Shown here piece after piece: positions 10,592 to 19,603 of a stretch of DNA of 64,000 nt. Position numbers and translations under genes: made by a program. Origin of the DNA: Coriolopsis trogii. Lineage: Eukaryota; Basidiomycota; Agaricomycetes; Polyporales; Polyporaceae. Under the pieces are notes generated by a model that worked only from the letters and a program-made list of their open reading frames with translations, was not told the DNA's origin and did no database searches. Every line of letters begins with the position of its first letter. Positions within the stretch are counted from its first letter, which is position 1. The stretch lies in assembly GCA_020543525.1 (NCBI GenBank), contig JAHYIO010000023.1, forward strand, positions 1,922,001 to 1,986,000, read 5' to 3'.

Positions 10592-13351
10592 ATGGCTCTG
10601 TCGTACTTTCCCGGTGCGGCTCGCGTAGGGTCGCCTCAGGCCATGGTGGAGAGTTCACCCAAACATTTGACGGAAAGTGTGCAGGAGGTGTATATCGAAA
10701 GCAAGAACAGGTGAGCACCATGTCTTTCTGGATATGACGGAATACACGCACACGAGGCACGGTCGCGGACGGACGCGTCTCTTACATCTTCCTGCTTCCT
10801 CCTGGAGTGTAGTGTGTTGATGACAAGCAAAATTTCGTTGACGATTCTGCCATGTGCATGCACGCTTTACGTTCACGTCGTCTGGTGCTGATGCTCTTGC
10901 AGATTAATACAAGCTTTGGACTCTACCAAGTCCATCCTTGGGGACCTTCGCGCATTCAACAAGGACAACTGGGTCGTGCGCTACCCTCAATTGCAAGAAC
11001 AACCTGTCCTGGCTGAATCACCAGTCACCCCCAAGCGCAAGGGTGTTCGTCGGTCCCTCTCCTTCCCCGATGACCCGTCGTTCCAGGCCGATGTGATTGT
11101 CACTCCTGCCAAAGCTGGTCTGGCCCGTTCTTTAACCCTCGCCTCGATTGCGGATAAGGAGGAGGAGCCGGCTGCCGAGACCGAGGAAGAAGGCGACCGC
11201 TTGGTGTCTCCTGCAGAGGCATCTGACTTCCATGTCTTCCGTCTGGATCTCAAGATCGGTGCACACGGCTCATCAGCTTCCCCTGCCTCGCTTGTGGGCC
11301 AGCTCGAGAAGTCCTCCATTGCCAACCTTCTCGACGGCCGTATCATGAATGCCGTTAGTCATTTGGACAAACTGCGTTCGCGTGTCGAGGATACATCCTC
11401 GAAGGTCCTTGTCACTGGCGACCTCAACGCAGGCAAATCGACTTTTGTCAATGCGCTTCTTCGCCGACAGATCATGCCGGTGGATCAGCAGCCTTGCACG
11501 ACTGCATTTTGTGAGGTTCATGACGCATCCGAGAACGGCGGAAAGGAGGAGGTTCACGTGCTCAAGGAAGGGGCGACGTACTCTGTGACGGACGAGAACA
11601 CTTTCACCCGTGCCCACATCTCCGATCTGGACTCAATTGTTTCAGAGAACGAGAACGAGTCACAGGTCCTCAAGGTCTATCTCACTGATCCTCGCGACCC
11701 CCAAACGTCGCTTCTCAACAATGGCATCGTCGACATCTCCCTCATTGACGCTCCTGGCTTGAACCGCGACAACACTCACACCACCCGTGTCTTTGCCCGT
11801 CAAGAGGAAATCGATGTCGTTGTTTTCGTCGTGTCGGCGGAGAACCACTTCACCCTGTCGGCGAAGGAGTTCTTGATAAACGCTAGCCACGAGAAAGCCT
11901 ACTTGTTCATTGTCGTCAACAAGTACGAGCAGATCCGGGACAAGGCCAAGTGCAGACGTCGAGTCCTCGAGCAGATCAAGCAGCTTAGCCCTCGGACATA
12001 TGAAGATGCCGAAGACCTCGTGCACTTCGTCGACTCGCAGCAGGCCTTGAACGAAGATACCGCATCCTTCGGCAATCTCGAGAGTGCCCTCCGCTCTTTC
12101 GTTCTTGTCAAGCGCTCGAAGTCCAAGCTTGCCCCAGCGTCGACATACCTGACAAAGCTTCTTTCGGACGTGGAGCTTCTCGTGGGAGCAAACGCGATCG
12201 TTGCGCAGACCGAGCTCGAGCGGGCACGTGACGATATCGACCGTGTCCGTCCCGTGCTTGAGAAGATGAGGAGTAGCCGCGAGGCTCTTGAGGAGGGTTT
12301 GGAGGCCGTCGAGGAGCAAGGCGCTACGCAGACACGAACGCGCACCAAGGAATTGCTCACTGACGCTGTCGAGCGCGTCGGCCAAGGCAAGCCTGGTGTT
12401 GACTCCCCTGCCGTTCCCCTCCCATCCTACCCTGGCCTGCTTGGTGTCTGGGATTACGCATGCGATGTTCGTCGTACGTTGCTGGCTAGTTTGGATGCAG
12501 CCGTCAAGATTGCGGAAGACGAGGCCCGTATTGTCACAGTCGAAGGTGTCAACAAGATCTCGCAGCTGGGTGACAAACATCTCCCGGAAGGTGTTGAGCG
12601 TCCCCGCCGCGTCTTCATGCCCGAGGCCATGTTCTCCGCCCGCGCTAACAAGAAGGCCAATCGTCGGTCACGCCAAGCGTCTCGCTCGGTCGTTGCAGGC
12701 GGTATCTATGGCCTGGGAATTGGTCTCGCCCAGCGCCCGGACATGCTGGAGACGACGTTTTTCGACCTGTTCGACGTTAACCACCAGTTCTGGGTTCACT
12801 TCGGTGAAGGCAAGGCTGAGGAGGGAGGGGAAGTTACCGTCAGCGCCCTTGGCTATGCCTCGGTCGGTCTCGGTGCCCTGACCGTTGTCGGTGGCAAGGC
12901 CGTGGGTGCTCGCAGCCTCATTGAAGGCGTCGTGCGTGTCTGGGACCTCATGGAGAACGAGACGGCACGAAAGTGGGCGGCCCCGGTCCTCGGTGCGGTG
13001 ACGATTGGTCTCATGTCTTACTTCATTCTCGACCTGCCGAGCACCATTCCGCGCACGATCGGCCGTAGGATCAAGACGAGTTTGGCGAAGGAAGGCGCGG
13101 AGAAGGGTGAAGAGGGTTCCTTCGTGGGCGCCCATGCTTCGCGGGTGAGCAGGGAGACGCGCAAGGTCCTCAGGCTCGCGTCATGGGACGTGAAGGAGCA
13201 GTACAGGGTTGCGATGGAGGAACGCAGCCGCGAGGTGCAGGGTGCGGAGGAGATGGAGCGCACAGCAAAGAAGGCGCTGGATTGGTTCCGGGAGGTTGAG
13301 CACCGGACGGGTGAGGTGCGGGAGTCGGTGATGCTCGTCAGCAACGTGTGA
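10592..13351 (+). CDS. FZO1: Mitofusin-type GTPase Fzo1 (mitochondrial outer membrane fusion)
   Basis: Dynamin-related GTPase (855 residues) that tethers and fuses mitochondrial outer membranes. Exons are 10592-10710 and 10903-13351; the 192-nt intron joins ESKNR to LIQALDSTK in frame. An in-frame TGA lies just upstream of the ATG. The GTPase domain shows the P-loop TGDLNAGKST (about 210), the G3 motif DAPGLN (about 321) and the G4 motif NKYE (about 381). Coiled-coil-like segments follow (about 425-480). Hydrophobic stretches lie at about 600 (GGIYGLGIGLA) and 735-755 (APVLGAVTIGLMSYFILDLP), with the latter the likely membrane anchor. A C-terminal heptad region ends in VSNV. The length equals that of the yeast protein. 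Codon choice is strongly C-ending, as in well-expressed genes. Confidence 0.96.
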
Positions 13352-14108
13352 GTGAGCATTTATTCCGCCCACCCACACTCTACACCACCACTGTCCGCTG
13401 TTCAGCTATCACATGCTCCAACATGGTTTCGAACGGATCGCCCTCTCCGTTGTTCGTTTTCGTCCCCGTACATCCTTTACATCTTCGGCCCTGCGGCTCC
13501 GTGCCAGCAAGCTCTCGCCTCCCTTTCGTGTGTTTGCGCCGCCCGGATTAATCGGTGCTCGGCGCTGTTGCAATTGACGGCTTTTAGAATTCTTCCCCGC
13601 GAGACCTTGCATACACTCGTTCTACGATCTTACACTTATGCTTCTCCCCTACTCATGTCTTACTCTACGACTTGCATGTATTATTGTACGAATCGGAAGA
13701 CGTCACAATCCACCGAGCACTGCTCGAATTGTCTATAGCATACCTCGCAGGTCCTCCGGGGCTTGTGATTCTCGCTTATACCCAGCAGCTGTATACTGAT
13801 AGGTTCTGACGGTAAGCTCTTTGAGAATTTACCGCGACAGAATGACTCTCCATAGAATATTTACCAGCGCGCTTTTATTTTGTGTACCCCGTTACATCGC
13901 TGTGAGGCATTATCTCAAGTCTCCCTGCGTCTATCACGACTTCGTGCAGGGCGGTCGGTGATTTGACGATAGCAATCATGATGAATTTGAATACGGTCAG
14001 GTGAAAGGACGAGAAGCACAGTTGTGGGCGTACAAGATATGATATAACTTCGTACATGACCGGTCCTCTCTTAACATATCTCGTCTCAACGGCCCACGCA
14101 TCGCTACC
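13352..14108. other. intergenic: FZO1 3' region and promoter of the interrupted lactonase-like gene
   Basis: No gene is seen. The pyrimidine-rich first 200 bp are probably FZO1 3' UTR. Confidence 0.45.
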
Positions 14109-14281
14109 ATGACAGGTACCCAACCCAGCTTCACACTTCCCGCGCCCAAGCCGGACCAAGCATACATCGAGGTCTCCGCGCTCGAGGCCGGCATCATCCA
14201 CCTCTCACTCTGGATGTTTGTGAAAGGCGCGTCGCCGGACGAGATCAGCGTGTGCCCGTCGCTCGCGTTCTCGCTCCGCCA
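14109..14281 (+). pseudogene. Metallo-beta-lactamase-fold (lactonase-like) gene, 5' fragment
   Basis: This is the first 57 codons of a metallo-beta-lactamase-fold hydrolase related to fungal N-acyl-homoserine-lactonase-like proteins. It starts at ATG 14109 and runs through KPDQAYIEVSALEAGII, WMFVKGASPDE and VCPSLAFSLR, then the family similarity stops abruptly at about 14281. The zinc-binding part lies 9.2 kb away at 23512-24340. The break coincides with the left end of the Plavaka element. Translation into the element meets a stop within four codons, so this half alone would give a roughly 62-residue peptide without a catalytic site. Interruption by the transposon is read directly from the two flanks. 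Confidence 0.92.
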
Positions 14282-14283
14282 GT

Positions 14284-14294
14284 CATCAGCATTC
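14284..14294 (+). repeat. Left terminal inverted repeat of the Plavaka element
   Basis: CATCAGCATTC, the reverse complement of 23499-23509. It begins within a few bases of the point where lactonase similarity ends. Confidence 0.7.
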
Positions 14295-14304
14295 TGACAC
14301 TTTG

Positions 14305-14475
14305 CTCTAAAGCACCGATAGCACCGATAGCACCGGTGCTATTGGTACTTTGACAACACCGGGGCCCGGGTATTATGGCACCCGCAGTGCTACTAAAAGC
14401 GACGGGTGCTATTCTGGTAGCACAGTAAGCACCATTGATAGTTCCCTGCTAGCACACCATATAGCACCCAATACG
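14305..14475. repeat. Left subterminal TAGCAC/GTGCTA repeat cluster
   Basis: About eight copies of TAGCAC or its reverse complement GTGCTA occur in 170 bp, in both orientations. Subterminal arrays of this sort are where CACTA-like transposases bind, so these are likely transposase-binding sites (inference). Confidence 0.7.
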
Positions 14476-15198
14476 AACACAAATTCTCGGCTTTCAGGCA
14501 TCGGGCAGCGAATTACGGTCACAAAACATAGGTATATTGGACCGGAAGATGTAAAGAGTAATCAGCATGGCATAGTGGCTACAAGCTACGGCGCACATGC
14601 CACAAAATCGGCCGGTATAGGATCATAATGATCGGAGCCTGCAGTCCACTGAGCGTCCGTCTGCATACCACCAATTGAAAGCGCACTCACCATAGAATAA
14701 TAAATAAACAGCCGAGTAAGGACAGTGGAGGCTCCTAGACATTGATTAGAGCCCTGCAACCGAGATGTTTGTCGTAATCCCACTTACCGTAGCGTAGAGG
14801 TTCGAAGCTTGATTCCGGAACAAGGAGATGAGACAAGAGATCATGGGAGAAATGGACAGAATGAGCGTATATAAGGAGTGACGGAGCACAGAACAGAAGA
14901 GTCCAAGTTAGTAAAGAGTGACGTCCCATAGAGACGGGGGAGTGTCCAAGCAATTGAGAGAGACGAGAGAAGGAAAGGGAATATGAAGGGGTATGTACGC
15001 AACCTAGGAGAGACGGCGGGGAGTCAGCAGACGTCTGCACCGCACGAACACCAGTTACCACATACAACAATGAGTCGGGCCTTACTGATACGTGCCCGTC
15101 GCAGTGGCCTACAGGCGACGTTCCGAGCTGCTCGGCATATGTGTGTACGACTTCCTGCAGAAGCTTGGCCGTGCGCGGGCACGTGGCTGTGTGTGCGC
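14476..15198. other. element interior, no gene seen
   Basis: Spacer between the left end and the 3' end of the companion gene. A TATATAAGG sequence at about 14869 has no gene behind it. Confidence 0.4.
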
Positions 15199-18104
15199 TT
15201 ACTCGCGGTCAGACGACGCGAAGTTGGGAGGATGTGCATCTTCGACAGCATGGATCTTGGCTTGCTGAACGGCTTGGTTCTGCTGGCGAAGATAGCTACA
15301 CGATGTAGCTTCGATGACGGACCATCTGTCTTCATCCAGGCCGCACGCTTTCTCGTAGATGCTTGTCACAGTGTTGGTCTGTATGTACTCGTTACGCCGC
15401 GCGTCCCACGCGATGATGTTGCCACATTTCGCGTCCGAGAACTCGCCATCTTTGGTTGCCGGGATAACCTTGTCCCCATTGCGCCACGCCTTCAGCGCGA
15501 ACTCAACCTTGTGAAGGAATGCTCAGCACACACACAGGGCAAAGATGCAAGAACTTACCGCCAATGCGCTCATGATAAGTGCGCCCACAGGTCGAGACTT
15601 GGGCATCGCATCGACAGCGTCACGTAAGTCGCGAGGTAACTTGTTTAGAGCGTGGTAATGAACACAGCCGAAGACGTCGAGCATTGCCTTGCCTTGATAC
15701 TTGCCCTGTACCCCACCCGTCGTTCACAGTGAGACTTGGAACGTTATGACACAAGACGACTTACGTGGCGCTTCCCGTTCTCGTAGGTCTTCCAGAGGAA
15801 CGGAGCGCGGAGGTCTTTGATGGGGTCGCGTTCTGTAAATTCCGTGGCCTCCGCATAGTGCGCGAGATGCTCTTCAGTCAAACCTAGCTGCTCGCGGACA
15901 TATGCTGCCCGAGCTTCGCGAGGCAAGTCGAGCCGCTGAAAGAGGTCACTGATGACTTCTAAAGCACGCTTTCGGAACCTGGCCTGCCATATTGATGCAC
16001 TGCGACCCATCTACAGGCGAACCAAATAGAGTTAGCATTGAAGAAAACCGAGGATGCATAGAGCTGGGGCACTTACGAGGTCATAAAAGACGTCATCGGG
16101 AACTACCCGGTATCCTGACGTCGGGTATGCAAGATCGAAAACAAGTTGACGAGTTTCAAGAGAGAGAGGCTGGAATGGCTCCTGTATGCCAGAGAGGGCC
16201 ACAATAAGCGGGTGGACGCGGAGCGAATAGTCGTTTCGCATGACTGGGTCAGGGATATCTTTGAGGGTGAAATGCTTGGGGACTTTCTTCTTCTTCGACC
16301 CTCCAGCTGCATCCGAGGGACGAACATGCGTTACCCTCGTCAGGAGGTCCTGCTACATGTAGATTAGCAAAGGTGGCCGTGACACAAAATTGATGGACTC
16401 ACTCGTCGTGCAACTTGAAGTCGGGGCGCCGCCGAGGGGTCTAAGGTTCCAGCGGCAGCTCCTCCGGGAGCAGGAGCGCCCTCGAGGACATTGAGAGCGA
16501 CGGCAGGTGCAACCTGGGTCTCGAGCATGGCTCTCTCGAGCTCATCGTCTTCGTCAGAGAGGCCAGCATAGTCTTGTACCACAACACCAACTTGATCATC
16601 GGGAGCAACGGGCGGAGCAGGCACCGCCTGAGAAACGTGAGAGCCAGAAACGGATTGTGCACTGCGAGTAGTCGAGTTAACGGATCGGAGGGGGGTACTA
16701 GTTGCTTCAGCCAGGGAGGTCGTAGAGAGACGGGGTCGCGGTGTCTTGGCAGGAGTCTTGAAGTGAGCAACGAAGTCTTGACGCACGCCGCCTACGACCG
16801 CGACCTTCTTGGGCTTCTTGCTGTAGGAAATGGTTTAGATAGGAGTTCGTTTCGGGTGTAGCCAGGAAAGGCGAGAACACGAGAGGACGTGGTAACACGA
16901 AAGAAAGAGATGGCGCGATGCGAACTTGGCCTCGTCGATCCAGCTAGCGGTGAGCGGTGTCGAGAACGATGAAGAAGATGTGGATGAACGCGGCAAAGTT
17001 GAACGTGTCGAAGATGAAGTACGTCTTCCGCGCGATGTTCGAGAGACGAAAGAGAGCGCAGAGGATATGGGAGGACTTACGAGTTGGCATGTGGAGTTTC
17101 CTGGGCACTGGGAGCCTCCTTCCTCTTTGAGACTGCGGGAGTTGAGTCGCGAGCGCTTGCAGCGTCGACATCGCTGCGTCGCAAGCGAGGCACTTTAACC
17201 TTCGTCCTGCGCTTCTTGGGTTGCGCAGTCTCAGGCTCCTCGTCAACTTCCATCGCTTCTTCCTCGTCCTCACTGGCTTCCTCGTCCTCTGCATCCTCAT
17301 CGAGCTCGAATGCGGACCCACTGTCTTCGCTCTCAACTACCTCATCCTCCGACGCGTCTAAGATCTGCGGCGCTCGACTCAACGGCTCATCGTCTGCTCG
17401 AAATGAGGTTAGCGAGGTTCCAGGCACGGGGACAGGAGTTTCAACTGACCAGATGACAGCGTAGCGTCGCTGGAAGCTGTGTCCGAAAACATGTCGTCGA
17501 CGTCTGCAATGGCTCGGGCCTTGCCCTTGGACAACGTCGACGCGCGTTTGTTTGAGGTGACTAATGGAGGGAAGGAGTTAGCTTGGGATAGTAGGTGAGT
17601 AGTGCTCAAAGAGGCTACAAGAGCACACACGCGGTTGGACGGTCATAGTGACCTAGCCGCGATTGAAAACGGAAAGCAAGACGTACCATTGGCATCCTTC
17701 GTCCTGGTACTCGGTTTGGGGGCGGGAGGAGGGGGAGGTTCGCGACGCTCAGCGTCAGCGGCCTCCTCCTGCCTCCGTATCTTATTCTTCAAGTCTGCGA
17801 CGCGGGCAAGACCGTTGTCTTGCTTGGCGATCTGTTGAACACGGGCTTCGTGCTCTGCTTGGGCGGTAGCAGCTGTCCGAGCACGGGCAACGTGGGGTGG
17901 GGTAGGGGGTCGAAGCGGATTGTCCGGATTGAAATTTTTGCGAACGATGTATCCTGGATGGCTATCCTTATTCCTCGCTCGAGTGCGGCGAGGAGAAGGG
18001 GCCCCAGCATCAGGATTGGTCCCCCTAACAGGCTCAGCCTCAGGGACGGGCTGGTGAGGGGAAGGAGCGGATATAGCAGGAGGTTTCTGCTTGCGGGGAG
18101 CCAT
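15199..18104 (-). CDS. Plavaka-associated uncharacterised protein, DUF6532-like C-terminal domain
   Basis: 751-residue protein carried inside the transposon. Exons (minus): 18104-17687, 17560-17450, 17396-17081, 16943-16926, 16820-16403, 16349-16077, 16010-15765, 15705-15559, 15507-15199. They total 2256 nt without a stop. The ATG at 18104 (MAPRKQKPP) is preferred to one 99 nt upstream because basic, Pro-rich starts of this kind are typical. Residues 1-430 are low-complexity: Pro/Arg-rich, then a Glu/Asp-rich acidic block, then a basic KKRRTK stretch. From about 440 the protein is globular and alpha-helical in character (LVFDLAYPTSGYRVVPDDVFYDL, then a helix-rich region up to KAWRNGD). This resembles DUF6532-type proteins of basidiomycetes (memory-based, uncertain). 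Exon 4 is 18 nt. Function unknown; an accessory role in transposition or a captured host gene are both possible. Confidence 0.7.
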
Positions 18105-18242
18105 GGGGGAGCGAACGGGGGCGAAAAGGGATGCGATCGCAAGGGAGCGAGCCTTAAGACCATCTGGCTTTGCGCCACAATCGGAGAGCAAGCCCGCCAT
18201 CACGCGCCATTAAGGTCGGGGTCCTCCTCGCCCTCTCTCCCT

Positions 18243-18316
18243 AGACGCATACATTGAGCTTAGAGCCGTGGTCGAGAGAGTGCTCGACCACGGCTCTAAG
18301 CTCAATGTATGCGTCT
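18243..18316. repeat. Perfect 34-bp inverted repeat with 6-nt loop
   Basis: The arms are 18243-18276 and 18283-18316 and match base for base; the loop is AGAGTG. It lies 140 bp upstream of the companion gene's ATG, inside the transposon. Such a perfect hairpin could cruciform, form a transcript stem, or be the relic of a fold-back duplication. The sequence right of the hairpin is in an open frame (to about 18397) that I cannot assign. Confidence 0.9.
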
Positions 18317-18539
18317 TCATCGGCAGGAGAGAACCTGTTAGGTTCGAACACTCCGCTGCCGTGTATCTTCTCTCAGTGCTCCTCCAGGAACCATGCCGAT
18401 AGCACGGCCTGCACACCGAGTCACCAGGGCACTGATTTGACAATGACACGATTACTAACGAGACCAGTAGGTCCCCGACGACCGCTCCGATGTGTGAGCA
18501 ACTTCCAAGCCTGCTCTGCTACTGTCAACCGTGCCCTGC

Positions 18540-18790
18540 CTCCAGTTTTCTACGACAAACGGATTCTACGAGCTAGGACCCCTCAGGAACACTCATTTTG
18601 TGCAGTTCACAGGCAACGGCGCGCATCCTACCCCGTACGTCTCATTTTTGAACCCTGACTGCCACGGTTCTTGACGTATCGCTGTCTAGCGACGATTCCT
18701 CCGTCAACATTCGAACAAGAGTGCCGGAATAACGTGGAGTGGAGCCCTGAGGAATCAGAAGGACGAGGGACAGTCATTCAGCTTGTGAGT
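18540..18790 (+). other. Possible passenger exon fragments, unidentified
   Basis: Two protein-like stretches lie next to plausible splice sites: one reads NGFYELGPLRNTHFVQF (ending near 18630 at a GTACGT) and one reads STFEQECRNNVEWSPEE (about 18700-18785, ending at GTGAGT). They do not join cleanly in frame and I do not recognise a family. Because a bona fide host gene fragment follows directly, these may be further captured exons. Confidence 0.3.
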
Positions 18791-18849
18791 AGATAGCTCA
18801 GGCTCCTGTTCTCTTTCTCGATATATTCGTATGGTCGAGGGCTTCCATC

Positions 18850-19514
18850 CCATCGGATCGTGTCATTCGTGCCACACCCGTCATCCCAGACAAGTGGGAC
18901 GCCTTCTTCTGCTGCCTCACCTGCAACCACACTGTCCAGGGTGAGATTGAACGCGGAAACATGGACGACTCGCCCGCTTGTTGCCCGTGCGACGTCTGTG
19001 GCACGATCGGCACGACGTCGTTCGTCCACGACCGCGAGTTTGCGGACAGGCAGGTCATCAGCCTCCAAGAGAACCCCTACGCCATTCTAAACGGCCAGAC
19101 CCCTCACACCGTGTCGTTGAGCGTGTACAACGAGCTTGTCGACGTCGCAAGGCTTGGGGATCGCCTGGTCATGACCGGGATCTTCCGTAGCATGCCTGTG
19201 CGTGTAATTCCGTGTCACCCAACGTTGCAGGCTTTGTTCCGAACCTTCATCGACGTCGTGCACATCAAGATTGGCATCGACGACAGGCTCGGACTCGACA
19301 GGAACACTCGGCCTGCTGGAGGAGACAGGATACCGGGCGTTGGAGGCGTTGGTGGGGGTGTCGACATGGACGACTCGGACGATGATGAGAACCCGGTCGA
19401 GAGGCAGCGGCGCACCACAAAACGCGAGGAGACTCTGGAGGCGATGCTGCGTGACCTCAGTCAGAGGCATGACACGAGTGAGCCTCTGGCGCGCTCACTC
19501 ACCCCGTCCATTTC
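18850..19514 (+). pseudogene. MCM4: Captured fragment of MCM4 replicative helicase (N-terminal OB/zinc domain)
   Basis: About 220 codons match the middle of the MCM N-terminal domain, MCM4 type: VIRATPVIPD, a zinc-ribbon with two CxxC pairs (CCLTC and CPCDVC), DREFADRQVISLQE, GQTPHTVSLSVYNELVDV, TGIFRSMPVRV, DVVHIKIG and RPAGGDRIPGVGGVGG, ending LSQRHDTSEPLARSLTPSI. The ATPase domain and the extreme N-terminus are absent, and several normally invariant residues have changed (for example a cysteine-lacking FVHDREF and altered VIPCHPTLQ), so it cannot be a working helicase. It sits between the companion gene and the transposase. This is gene-fragment capture of the Pack-CACTA kind. It is open for over 600 nt, so it might still be transcribed or fused. 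Confidence 0.9.
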
Positions 19515-19603
19515 TGCCTTTCATCCTTTCATTTGTCGCTATTGCAACTCCGATCGACAGTGTTCTGAATCTGACCTTTCTGCGCATAGTTACAGGTGAT
19601 ACT

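Noticed and set aside
11660..12580. 306-residue minus-strand open frame opposite FZO1
   Set aside because: Antisense shadow of a GC-rich, codon-biased gene; no family resemblance.
18300..18380. tRNA-like GGTTCGAACACTCC near the inverted repeat
   Set aside because: No acceptor stem or anticodon arm could be drawn around it.
18850..19514. A working MCM helicase gene
   Set aside because: No ATPase domain, no proper start, and altered conserved residues.
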